From the NCBI RefSeq assembly GCF_900111175.1, contig NZ_FOGI01000008.1, forward strand, positions 1 to 64,000: 64,000 bases of DNA, read 5' to 3'. This document shows, one piece after another, positions 41,647 to 50,280 of the stretch (position 1 is its first letter; each line of letters starts with the position of its first letter). Origin of the DNA: Actinokineospora terrae (lineage in GTDB: Bacteria > Actinomycetota > Actinomycetes > Mycobacteriales > Pseudonocardiaceae). The position numbers were made by a program, and so were the translations under genes. The notes beneath the pieces were generated by a model. That model searched no databases. It saw only the letters and a program-made list of their open reading frames with translations, and was not told the origin of the DNA.

Positions 41647-42771
41647 GTGCCTTCCTCCCAGCGCCGAACGGGCGCCGACGCCTGCCCCGGCGCGCTCGAC
41701 GTGCACCGGGCGGCCGACGGCGGCCTGGCGCGGGTCCGGGTCCCGGGTGGGCGACTGCGCGCCGACCAGCTGCACCGGCTGGCCGATCTGGCCGCCGACC
41801 TGGGTGACGGCGCCCTGGAGCTGACGTCGCGGGCGAACCTGCAGCTGCGCGGGCTGGCCGAGGGCGCCGAGCAGGAACTGGGCGCGGAACTGGCGGCCAT
41901 CGGGCTGCTGCCGTCGCGGACCCACGAGAAAGTGCGCAACATCATGGCGTCCCCGCTGGGCCCCGGTGACCTGGTGGCCGAGCTGGACGCGGCGGTGTGC
42001 GCGGAGAGTGACCTGGCCGCCCTGCCGGGACGCTTCCTGTTCGCCCTGGACAGCGGCGCCGGTGACGTGGCGTGGTCACGCGCGGACCTCGCGGCCCTAC
42101 CGGTCGGCGACCGCGTGCCCCTGCTGATCGGCGGCACCGACCACGGCATCCGCTTGACACGCGACCAGGTCGTCCCAGCGATGATCGCCTGCGCGAAGGC
42201 ATTCCTGCTGGTCCGGGACGAGCAGTGGCGGATCGCCGAACTACCGGACACAGGGGTCATCCCGGCCGCGCTCGTTGACACCGCGGCCGGCTTCGCGGCG
42301 AGCCCTGATCGGGTGATCCCGGGCACACCACCCACCGCAGGACCGGTCGGGGCGGTCGTGTTCGCTGATGGTGGGCGTGGTGTTGGTGCTGCCGTGCCGT
42401 TGGGGCGGTTGAGCGCGGATCAGGCGTGGGCGCTTGGTGATGTGGTCATCACTCCGTGGCGTGGGGTTGTGGTGCGCGGTGAGCTGCCTGAGATCGGGTT
42501 GATCACCGACCCGGCGGCGGCTGGGATCGGGGTGACGGCGTGTGCGGGGCGGCCGCATTGTCACAAGGCGCTGGCGGATGTTCGGGCGGCGGCGCTGGCT
42601 GTGACGGTCCCGGGGCGGGCGGTGCACTGGGCGGGGTGTGCGCGTCGGTGTGGGCGGCCCGCGGGGGACGTGCTCGATGTGGTGGCGACAACGGACGGCT
42701 ATCTCGTCGACGGCCGGGTGATCCCCGGCGAGCGGGTGACTGAGGCGGTCGCCCGAGGAAGGCAGGGCTAA
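41647..42771 (+). CDS. cobG: precorrin-3B synthase
   Basis: 374 residues. CobG is the O2-using enzyme that makes precorrin-3B and marks the aerobic pathway. It belongs to the siroheme nitrite/sulfite reductase fold, with Fe4S4 ligands in CAGRPHC (CX5C) and CARRC (CX3C) near the C-terminus and ELTSRANLQLRG early on. GTG 41647 is favoured by the family N-terminus and the adjacent -10. Two bases separate its stop from cobH, and cobIJ follows. Confidence 0.9.
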   Translation: MPSSQRRTGADACPGALDVHRAADGGLARVRVPGGRLRADQLHRLADLAADLGDGALELTSRANLQLRGLAEGAEQELGAELAAIGLLPSRTHEKVRNIMASPLGPGDLVAELDAAVCAESDLAALPGRFLFALDSGAGDVAWSRADLAALPVGDRVPLLIGGTDHGIRLTRDQVVPAMIACAKAFLLVRDEQWRIAELPDTGVIPAALVDTAAGFAASPDRVIPGTPPTAGPVGAVVFADGGRGVGAAVPLGRLSADQAWALGDVVITPWRGVVVRGELPEIGLITDPAAAGIGVTACAGRPHCHKALADVRAAALAVTVPGRAVHWAGCARRCGRPAGDVLDVVATTDGYLVDGRVIPGERVTEAVARGRQG

Positions 42772-42773
42772 CG

Positions 42774-43400
42774 GTGACGGACTACATCAGGGACGGCGCG
42801 GAGATCTACCGCCGCTCGTTCGCGACCATCCGCAGTGAGGCCAACCTGGCCGGGCTGCCCGAGGATGTGGCGCGCGTCGTGGTCCGCATGATCCACGCCT
42901 GCGGCATGGTCGACCTGGTCGACGACGTCGCCTACTCCCCCGACGTCGTCGCCTCCGCTCGTGCCGCGCTGCTGGCGGGCGCGCCGGTGCTGTGTGACGC
43001 GCACATGGTCGCCTCCGGGATCACCCGCAAGCGCCTGCCCGCCGACAACGAGATCGTCTGCACGTTGACCGAGCCCGGGGTGCCCGAACGGGCCGCGGAG
43101 TTGGGCAACACGCGCAGCGCGGCGGCGCTGGAGCTGTGGCGGGACCGGTTGGCGGGGTCGGTGGTGGCCATCGGCAACGCGCCGACCGCACTGTTCCACC
43201 TGCTCGACATGATCGGCGCGGGCGCGGGCCGTCCGGCCGCGATCCTAGGGCTGCCTGTTGGGTTCATCGGCGCCGCGGAGTCGAAGGACGCTCTTGCCGC
43301 GCACGGCGGCGGTATCCCGTACCTGGTGGTTCGTGGTCGGCGCGGCGGTAGCGCCATGGCCGTTGCCGCTGTCAACGCGATCGCGAGTGAGGCAGAGTGA
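42774..43400 (+). CDS. cobH: precorrin-8X methylmutase
   Basis: 208 residues. It moves the C11 methyl to C12 and forms hydrogenobyrinate. Recognised from YIRDGAEIYRRSFATIRSEA, ARVVVRMIHACGMVDLVDD with the key His, and VVAIGNAPTALFHLLD plus GLPVGFIGAAESKDAL. It starts at a GTG two bases after cobG and overlaps cobIJ by four bases, so translation is coupled. Confidence 0.95.
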   Translation: MTDYIRDGAEIYRRSFATIRSEANLAGLPEDVARVVVRMIHACGMVDLVDDVAYSPDVVASARAALLAGAPVLCDAHMVASGITRKRLPADNEIVCTLTEPGVPERAAELGNTRSAAALELWRDRLAGSVVAIGNAPTALFHLLDMIGAGAGRPAAILGLPVGFIGAAESKDALAAHGGGIPYLVVRGRRGGSAMAVAAVNAIASEAE

Positions 43401-44914
43401 CTGGCACCCTCTATGGCGTCGGGCTCGGTCCCGGCGACCCCGATCTTGTCACCGTCAAGGCCGCTCGTCTGATTGGCGCTGCCGATGTGATCGCGTACCA
43501 CAGCGCTCGCCACGGTAGGTCTATCGCGCGTGGGGTGGCTGAGCCGTACTTGCGTGAGGGGCAGATCGAGGAGCAGTTGGTCTACCCGCTGACGACAGAG
43601 ACAACGGACCACCCCGGTGGTTACGCGGGTGCGATGGCCGAGTTCTACGAGCACGCGGCCGCGAGGTTGGCCGCGCACCTGGACGCCGGTCGGGACGTGG
43701 TTGTCCTAGCCGAGGGCGATCCGCTGTTCTACGGCTCTTACATGCACATGCACAAGCGGCTGAGTGACCGGTATCCGACCGAGGTGGTTCCGGGCATCAC
43801 GTCCGTTAGTGCTGCCGCGGCGGTCTTGGGTCGTCCGCTGGTGGAGGGCGAAGAGGTTCTGACGGTCCTACCGGGCACCTTGCCTGGGGAGGCGTTGGCG
43901 GAGCACTTGGCGCGGACCGATTCGGCGGCGGTGCTGAAGCTGGGGCGCACGTTCGGCAAGGTGCGGGACGCGTTCGAGCAGGCCGGGAAGCTGGATCGGG
44001 CGCTGTACGTGGAACGGGCGACGTGGTCCACGGGCCGCAGCCTCCCACTGTCCGAAGTGGACCCGTTGAGCGTGCCGTACTTCTCGTTGGCGCTGCTGCC
44101 AAGCCCGGTCAACGACGGTGTGAGCTCGGCGCGGCCCGCGGTCGAGGCGGCTCCGGTGCCGGGCGAGGTTGTCGTGGTGGGCACTGGTCCCGCCGGTCGG
44201 CCGTGGTTGACGCCGGAGGTGCAGGAAGCCTTGTCGCTGGCCGATGATCTCGTCGGCTATAAGACCTATCTGGACCGTGTCCCGGTCAACCCGCGCCAGC
44301 AGCGGCATGCCTCGGACAACCAGGTGGAGGCCGAGCGCGCGGCGTTCGCGTTGGACCTGGCCAAGCGCGGCCGCCGGGTCGTGGTCGTGTCGTCGGGCGA
44401 CCCGGGCGTCTTCGCCATGGCCGCCGCCGTGCTGGAGGTCGCCACCGACCCCCAGTGGCAGGACGTCCCGGTGCGCGTCCTGCCCGGCCTGACCGCCGCC
44501 CAGGCCGTCGCCAGCCGCGTGGGCGCGCCCCTGGGCCACGACTTCTGCGTGATCTCCCTGTCCGACCGGCTCAAACCGTGGCAGGTCATCACCACCCGCC
44601 TCACCGCCGTGGCCCAGGCCGACCTCGTCATCGCCATCTACAACCCGGCGTCCAAGACCCGCACCTGGCAACTCACCGAGGCCCGCGACCTGCTCCTCAC
44701 CCACCGCTCCCCAGACACCCCCGTGGTCATCGGCCGCGACGTCGGCGGCCCGGAGGAGTCGATCCGGGTCGTCCGCCTCGCCGATCTGGATCCGACCACA
44801 GTGGACATGCGCTGCCTGCTCCTGATCGGCTCCTCCCAAACCCGCCACCTCCGGAAATCCGATGGCACCCACGTCGTCTTCACCCCGCGCCACTACCCCG
44901 CCGTCACCGGGTGA
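43397..44914 (+). CDS. cobIJ: precorrin-2 C20- / precorrin-3B C17-methyltransferase fusion
   Basis: 505 residues, two class III methyltransferase domains. The first (YGVGLGPGDPDLVTVKA, LAEGDPLFYG) is CobI. The second (VVVGTGPAGRPWLTPE, VVSSGDPGVFAMA, LPGLTAAQA) is CobJ, and the join is near residue 250. Both use S-adenosylmethionine. The fusion is common in actinobacteria and should channel a labile intermediate that needs CobG in between. Its end overlaps the convergent helicase gene by 11 bases. Confidence 0.93.
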   Translation: MTGTLYGVGLGPGDPDLVTVKAARLIGAADVIAYHSARHGRSIARGVAEPYLREGQIEEQLVYPLTTETTDHPGGYAGAMAEFYEHAAARLAAHLDAGRDVVVLAEGDPLFYGSYMHMHKRLSDRYPTEVVPGITSVSAAAAVLGRPLVEGEEVLTVLPGTLPGEALAEHLARTDSAAVLKLGRTFGKVRDAFEQAGKLDRALYVERATWSTGRSLPLSEVDPLSVPYFSLALLPSPVNDGVSSARPAVEAAPVPGEVVVVGTGPAGRPWLTPEVQEALSLADDLVGYKTYLDRVPVNPRQQRHASDNQVEAERAAFALDLAKRGRRVVVVSSGDPGVFAMAAAVLEVATDPQWQDVPVRVLPGLTAAQAVASRVGAPLGHDFCVISLSDRLKPWQVITTRLTAVAQADLVIAIYNPASKTRTWQLTEARDLLLTHRSPDTPVVIGRDVGGPEESIRVVRLADLDPTTVDMRCLLLIGSSQTRHLRKSDGTHVVFTPRHYPAVTG

Positions 44915-47333
44915 GTTCGACCAGCGCGGCGAGTTCGTCGTCGTCGAGTTCGGTGAAGTGGTTGGTGCCGGTGAGGATCGAGTCGGCCAGGTGGCGTTTG
45001 GTGCGGAGCAGGTCGGCGATGCGGTCCTCGACGGTGCCCTCGGCGATGAGGCGGTGGACCTGGACGGGTCGGGATTGGCCGATCCGGTAGGCGCGGTCGG
45101 TGGCCTGGTCCTCGACTGCGGGGTTCCACCAGCGGTCGTAGTGCAGGACGTGGTCGGCGCGGGTGAGGTTGAGACCGGTTCCGGCGGCTTTCAGGGACAG
45201 CAGGAACACGCCGAACTTGCCCGCGGTGAACTCCTCGACGAGCCGTTCTCGTTGCGGCACCGGGGTTCCACCGTGCAGGAGCCCACAGGACACCTGCCGT
45301 TCCAGGAGGTGCCGTTCCAGCAGGCGGGCCATCGTCACGTACTGGGTGAACACCAGCACCGCGGAGTCCTCGGCGAGGATCGTGTCCACCAACTCGTCCA
45401 GCAAGGCGAGCTTCCCCGACCGCCCCGTCAGCCGCCCTTCACGGTCCCGCAAGTACTGCGCCGGGTGGTTGCAGATCTGCTTCAACGACGTCAACAGCCG
45501 CAACACGTGCCCGCGCCGCGCCATCCCCTCCGCGCCCCGGATCTCCACCATCGCCTCCCGAACGGCGGCGGTGTAAAGACCTGCCTGCTCGCGGGTCAAC
45601 GGCACGGGGTGGTCGGTCTCGGTCTTCGGCGGCAGTTCCGGCACGATCCCCGGGTCGGACTTGCGGCGCCGCAACAGGAACGGCCGGATGAGGCGGGCGA
45701 ACGTCTCGGCCACCCTAGGATCGACCCCCACCGGATCGGCCCACTTGGTCCGGAACGACGCGCGGGTCCCGAGCAGCCCCGGTGTCGTCCAGTCGAGCAG
45801 CGCCCACAGGTCCGTCAAGCTGTTCTCCACCGGGGTGCCCGTCAACGCGACCCGAGCCGCTCCGGGGATCGTGCGCAAAGCCTTGGCGGTAGCGGAGTCC
45901 GGGTTCTTCGCGTGCTGCGCCTCATCCGCGACGACCAGCCCCCACGGCTGCCCCGCCAACCGCGCCGCGTCCCGGCGGAGCACGGCGTAGGTGGTCAGCA
46001 CGATCCCCTGGTCGGCGAGGACCCGGTTCGCCCCGTGGTACCGCGTGACCGGCACGCTCGGCGCGAACCGAGCCACCTCACGCGCCCAGTTCCCCAGCAG
46101 TGAGGCCGGGCAGACCACCAGCGTCGGTTCCACAGTGGACCGGTGCAGGTGCAGCGCGATCACCGTGATCGTCTTGCCCAGTCCCATGTCGTCGGCCAGG
46201 CAGGCACCCAGCCCGAGCCGGGTCATCCGCGCCAGCCACCGCAGCCCCAGCAGTTGGTAGTCGCGCAGCACACCGGTCAGCCCATCCGGTGGCTCGACCA
46301 CGTCGTCGTCAGGTTCCTCGATCTTGGCGCGCAACGCCTCCAGCCACCCGGTCGCGACCACCGGCACCGCGCGGCCATCGACCTCGGCGGTGCCGGTGAT
46401 CGACGCCGCCAGCGCCTCCGCGACGGTGAACGGCCTGATGGCACGCGGGGTGACAGCGGAGTCCAGCAGCACCCACCGGTCGCGCAGTCGCACCGCCTGG
46501 GCGTGGGTCGCCGCGAGTCGCTCCACTTCGGACCTGCTCAGCGCGGTCCCGTCGAGGACGAGCTCCCAGTCAGCGGTGACCACTCCGTGCGCGGACTCGA
46601 TGCGCCCGACGACCACGCGCCGGGTCAGGGTGGCGACCATGTGCCGCGGCCAGTGCACGTCCACCCCGAGCCGGGTCGCACTGACCAACAGGTCCCCCAC
46701 CTCGGCCTCGGTCAGCGCGAGCCGATCCGGCACGTCCTGCGCGAGCAGCCTCCCCAACGGCGGCCACCGGCGGACAACCCGGTGCAGCGCATCGGAAAGC
46801 GCCGACTTCGCCGCCTCATCGCCACGTTCGGCGACCTCGCCCGCGTCCACCACGACTCCCCCGGAGTGGACCTGGGGAACGCAGGTGCCGTCCGGGTCGA
46901 GCCGCAGCGAGAGCCGCACCCCGCCAGGCAGGCGCAGCACGTCCTCCGGTGGCGGACCGGCGATCGCCTCGACGAACATCCGCACCACGGCGAGCGGTTC
47001 CGCATCCGTGACATGCGCCCCGTCCGGCATCCGCCCGGCCAGCTCAGCGAGGCGGTCCCGGTCTTCCTGGCTCAACGAACCGCGCGCGACCTGCCGCAAC
47101 GCGACCACCACGACCGCGCCCCAGAACGCCGCCGTGCGATCACACCGCGGATCCCGCCTGGCCCTGGCCAGAACCGGCACCGCCTCGGCGATCGGCACCC
47201 GCACCACGGCGACCCGGCGACCGGCCAGCACCAGCTCACCCAGTTCGTCCCCGTCCGGCAGCGCGTCACCGTGGAAGGCGACCACCTCGGCCGACTCGAC
47301 GGTGGCCGCGCAGCGGTGGAGGCCCTGGATCAC
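44904..47333 (-). CDS. SNF2-family DEAD/DEAH-like helicase
   Basis: 809 residues. The N-terminal 350 residues are variable. Motifs are DDMGLGKT (Walker A), ADEAQHAKN (Walker B with DEAQ), LTGTPVENSLTDLW, HGGTPVPQRE and DRAYRIGQSRPVQVHRL. This is the actinobacterial HepA/RapA-like or SWIM-less SNF2 class, a DNA-translocating ATPase. GTG 47333 overlaps the cobK stop (GTGA), making it the last gene of cobL-cobM-cobK-helicase. Any link to cobalamin is unclear. A role in transcription or repair is the usual expectation. Confidence 0.9.
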   Translation of the reverse strand: MIQGLHRCAATVESAEVVAFHGDALPDGDELGELVLAGRRVAVVRVPIAEAVPVLARARRDPRCDRTAAFWGAVVVVALRQVARGSLSQEDRDRLAELAGRMPDGAHVTDAEPLAVVRMFVEAIAGPPPEDVLRLPGGVRLSLRLDPDGTCVPQVHSGGVVVDAGEVAERGDEAAKSALSDALHRVVRRWPPLGRLLAQDVPDRLALTEAEVGDLLVSATRLGVDVHWPRHMVATLTRRVVVGRIESAHGVVTADWELVLDGTALSRSEVERLAATHAQAVRLRDRWVLLDSAVTPRAIRPFTVAEALAASITGTAEVDGRAVPVVATGWLEALRAKIEEPDDDVVEPPDGLTGVLRDYQLLGLRWLARMTRLGLGACLADDMGLGKTITVIALHLHRSTVEPTLVVCPASLLGNWAREVARFAPSVPVTRYHGANRVLADQGIVLTTYAVLRRDAARLAGQPWGLVVADEAQHAKNPDSATAKALRTIPGAARVALTGTPVENSLTDLWALLDWTTPGLLGTRASFRTKWADPVGVDPRVAETFARLIRPFLLRRRKSDPGIVPELPPKTETDHPVPLTREQAGLYTAAVREAMVEIRGAEGMARRGHVLRLLTSLKQICNHPAQYLRDREGRLTGRSGKLALLDELVDTILAEDSAVLVFTQYVTMARLLERHLLERQVSCGLLHGGTPVPQRERLVEEFTAGKFGVFLLSLKAAGTGLNLTRADHVLHYDRWWNPAVEDQATDRAYRIGQSRPVQVHRLIAEGTVEDRIADLLRTKRHLADSILTGTNHFTELDDDELAALVELTR

Positions 47334-48046
47334 CGCAGCCAGGCCATGACCTGCTCGACCGCCGACACCACCGGGACCGCGGGCGGCGCCGGTCTCCGCA
47401 CGACCACCACCGGAATCCCCACCTCGTCAGCGGCGTCCAGTTTGGCCACGGTCAGCGGCCCACCGCTGTCCTTGGTGACCAGCACATCGATCCGGTGCTC
47501 GCGGAGCACCGCGAGTTCGCCCTCCACTGTGTACGGACCGCGATCGAGCACCACCTCCGACCGCGCGGGTACCGGCGGCTCGGGCGGATCCACGCACCGC
47601 ACCAGGAACCACGCCGACGACCCGGCGAACGCCGCGAGCCCCTGCCGACCCGTGGTCAGGAAGACCCGCTCCCCCAGCCCCTCCGCCACGACACGTGCCT
47701 CGTCCAAAGACCCGACCCAGTGCCACCCCGGACGCGACGGCCACCCCGGCCGACGCAACATGAGCAACGGCACCCCGGTCAGCTCAGCAGCCCGGGCAGC
47801 TGAGGCACTGATGCGCTCGGCGAACGGGTGCGTGGCGTCCACGACGGCGTCGACCTGGTGCGCGACAAGCCACTCGGCCAGTTTGTCCGGCCCACCGAAC
47901 CCGCCGACCCGCACCTCCCCCACCGGCAACCGCGGGTCACGAACCCGGCCGGCCAAAGAGGACACAACCGTGTGGTCCTGGCTCTCGTCCAACGCGACCG
48001 CCAGCGCCCGGGCCTCGCCCGTGCCGCCCAGGACCAGGACCTTCAC
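47330..48046 (-). CDS. cobK: precorrin-6A reductase
   Basis: 238 residues. It reduces precorrin-6A to 6B with NADPH. VLVLGGTGEARALA at the N-terminus is the dinucleotide site, and DATHPFAERISA with TKDSGG (near the C-terminus) is the family pattern. GTG 48046 overlaps the end of cobM (GTGA), and its stop overlaps the helicase start. Thus cobL, cobM and cobK form a tightly coupled unit. Confidence 0.93.
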   Translation of the reverse strand: MKVLVLGGTGEARALAVALDESQDHTVVSSLAGRVRDPRLPVGEVRVGGFGGPDKLAEWLVAHQVDAVVDATHPFAERISASAARAAELTGVPLLMLRRPGWPSRPGWHWVGSLDEARVVAEGLGERVFLTTGRQGLAAFAGSSAWFLVRCVDPPEPPVPARSEVVLDRGPYTVEGELAVLREHRIDVLVTKDSGGPLTVAKLDAADEVGIPVVVVRRPAPPAVPVVSAVEQVMAWLR

Positions 48047-48786
48047 GAGCGGTCCCGCTCCGCCGAGTACAGGTGGCTCTCGCAGAACCCGCCCGGGGCG
48101 AGCACACGGCCGACGATGATCACCGCGGTGCGCTTGATGCCCGCGTCGTGCACCTTGCCCGCGATGTCGGCCAGCGTCCCCCGAAGCACCACCTCGTCCG
48201 CCCGAGAGGCATAGGCCACCACCGCGACCGGGCATTCCGCGCCGTAGTTGGGAATCAGCTCGGCGACGACCTCGTCGATCCGCTGGACAGCCAGGTGCAG
48301 CACCATCGTGGCGCCCGACTGCCCCAACGTCCCCAGGTCCTCGCCGGCGGGCATCGGTGTCGCCCGCGCCGAGGTCCGAGTCAGCACAACGGTTTGCCCC
48401 AACGCGGGCACCGTCAGCTCCTGCCGCAACGACGCGGCCGCCGCCGCGAACGCGGGCACCCCGGGCGTCACGTCATACGGGACACCGGCCGCATCGAGGC
48501 GGCGCATCTGCTCGGCCATCGCGCTGAACACCGACGGATCACCGGAATGCAGCCGTGCGACGTCGTGACCAGCGGCATGCGCGGCGACCAGTTCCGCGAT
48601 GATCTCGTCCAGGGTCAGCTCGGCCGTGTCGACCTTGCGCGCCCCAGGCGGGCACACGGCCAGCAGCTCGGCGGGCACCAGCGCACCGGCGTACAGGCAG
48701 ACCGGCGAGGCGGCGATGATGTCCCGCCCGCGCACGGTGATCAGGTCGGCGGCCCCGGGGCCTGCGCCGATGAAGTGCACGGTCAT
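48043..48786 (-). CDS. cobM: precorrin-4 C11-methyltransferase
   Basis: 247 residues of the class III methyltransferase fold. VHFIGAGPGAADLITVRG starts it, followed by RLHSGDPSVFSAMAEQ and VTPGVPAFAAAAA, which are typical of CobM. It forms precorrin-5. ATG 48786 overlaps the cobL stop (ATGA). Its own stop overlaps cobK. Confidence 0.95.
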   Translation of the reverse strand: MTVHFIGAGPGAADLITVRGRDIIAASPVCLYAGALVPAELLAVCPPGARKVDTAELTLDEIIAELVAAHAAGHDVARLHSGDPSVFSAMAEQMRRLDAAGVPYDVTPGVPAFAAAAASLRQELTVPALGQTVVLTRTSARATPMPAGEDLGTLGQSGATMVLHLAVQRIDEVVAELIPNYGAECPVAVVAYASRADEVVLRGTLADIAGKVHDAGIKRTAVIIVGRVLAPGGFCESHLYSAERDRS

Positions 48787-49979
48787 GCGAGCTCCTTGAT
48801 CGCCACAAGCTGCGTCACCGGCATCGCCTGCCGCCACCCGGTGAACCCGCCCACCGGCGCCGCGCGACCCACCGACAGCCGGGTCAGCGTGCCCCCGACC
48901 TCCGCGTGCCACCGGGCGACCAGCACCTCGGACTCCAGCGTCACCGCGTTCACCACCATCCGCCCGCCCGGCCGCAGCGCTGCCCAGCACGCGGGCAGCA
49001 CACCCTCGGCCGTCACCCCGCCGCCGACGAACACCGCGTCCGGCGCCTCAAGCCCGGCCAACGCCTCCGGCGCCGCGCCGCGGACCAGCACCAGACCGGG
49101 CACGCCGAGCGCCGAGGCGTTGCGGACCACCCGGTCAGCCCGGTCGTCCCTGGGCTCCACCGCGATCACCCGGCACGCGGGGTGGGTCCGTGCCCACTCG
49201 ATGCCCACGCTGCCCGACCCGGCGCCCACGTCCCACAGCAACTGCCCCGGCTCCGGCGCCAGCGACGACACCGTCACCGCCCGGACCTCGCGCTTGGTGA
49301 TCTGCCCGTCGTGCTCGTACACGTCATCGGGCAGCCCCGGCACCCGCGGCAACCGGCGCGCGCCTGGCTCGGCCGCGCACTCGATCGCGACCACGTTCAA
49401 CGGCGACACCCCGTCGACGTCCGCGCCGATCCGTTCACCCGGTCCGCCCAGTTCCTCCAGCACAGTGACCGCGCTCGCGCCGAACCCGCGATCCCGCAGC
49501 AGCGCCACCACGGCGGCCGGGGTCGACCCGTCCGAGCTGAGCACGAGCACGCGCCGTCCCGGGTGCAGCACGGCGTGCAACCGCGCCAGCGGCCGAGCGA
49601 CCGCGCTGACCACCGCCACCTCTTGCACCGCCCAACCGAGCCTGGCGCACGCCAACGACAGCGACGACGGGTGCGGCACGACGCGGACGTCGGTGAACCG
49701 GCTCAGCGTGGTACCGATGCCGTGGAACATCGGGTCGCCGCTGGCCAGCACGCACAGCACGCGGTCGCGGTAGCGGTCAAGCAGCCCGGGGATGGCGGGC
49801 ACCATCGGCGACGGCCAGCCGACCCGTTCGGCGGTGACCTCGTCGGGCAGCAGGTCGAGCTGGCGGGACGACCCGAGCACGACCTCGGCGCGGTCCAGTT
49901 CGGCGCGCGCGGCCGGGGACAGCCCGGCCACGCCGTCCGCCCCGATCCCGATCACGGTCACCGGTTCGATCCCACTCAC
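48783..49979 (-). CDS. cobL: precorrin-6B C5,15-methyltransferase (decarboxylating)
   Basis: 398 residues, two domains. The N-terminal CbiE part (VIGIGADGVAGL, CVLASGDPMFHGIG, VVPHPSSLSLACARLG) methylates, and the C-terminal CbiT part (TKREVRAVTVSSLAPEPGQLLWDVGAGSGSVG, core LLWDVGAGSGSVG) methylates and decarboxylates. It makes precorrin-8. GTG 49979 fits the family N-terminus; upstream codons to 50177 cross the divergent riboswitch region and were rejected. It is first in the minus-strand unit. Confidence 0.93.
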   Translation of the reverse strand: MSGIEPVTVIGIGADGVAGLSPAARAELDRAEVVLGSSRQLDLLPDEVTAERVGWPSPMVPAIPGLLDRYRDRVLCVLASGDPMFHGIGTTLSRFTDVRVVPHPSSLSLACARLGWAVQEVAVVSAVARPLARLHAVLHPGRRVLVLSSDGSTPAAVVALLRDRGFGASAVTVLEELGGPGERIGADVDGVSPLNVVAIECAAEPGARRLPRVPGLPDDVYEHDGQITKREVRAVTVSSLAPEPGQLLWDVGAGSGSVGIEWARTHPACRVIAVEPRDDRADRVVRNASALGVPGLVLVRGAAPEALAGLEAPDAVFVGGGVTAEGVLPACWAALRPGGRMVVNAVTLESEVLVARWHAEVGGTLTRLSVGRAAPVGGFTGWRQAMPVTQLVAIKELA

Positions 49980-50107
49980 CCCTGCCTGTCGGACACCGGC
50001 CAAGACCCTAACCGACCCGAGATCCCCACCACGTGCCTTGGCCACCGGCCACGCGGTCTGCGACGATGCGATGGAGCCAACTGAAGAGAAGAACCAGCAG
50101 GGTGAGC

Positions 50108-50238
50108 GAGGAAGCCGGTGCGAATCCGGTGCGGTCCCGCCACTGTGACCGGGGAGTGCCGTCCCCTCGCGTGCCACCGGGGCAGCCCGGGAAGGCCGGG
50201 GCGGTGCCGCGATCCGGGAGCCAGGACACTCGGCCCCG
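50108..50238 (+). promoter_or_regulatory. cobalamin riboswitch before the chelatase operon
   Basis: GAGGAAGCCGGTGCGAATCCGG, then CGGTCCCGCCACTGTGACCGGGGAG, a variable stem-loop and GGGAGCCAGGACACTC. The pattern is the same as at 41.5 kb. The GTG at 50281 lies 43 bases after. It should respond to adenosylcobalamin and control chelatase, cobO and cobB together. Confidence 0.92.
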
Positions 50239-50280
50239 CTGCCCCATCGATCCGGGCGCGGACCCGGAGTGAGGAACGAC

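Noticed and set aside
46143..48119. 658-codon plus-strand frame across the helicase and cobK
   Set aside because: Shadow of strong genes on the other strand; no domain is seen.
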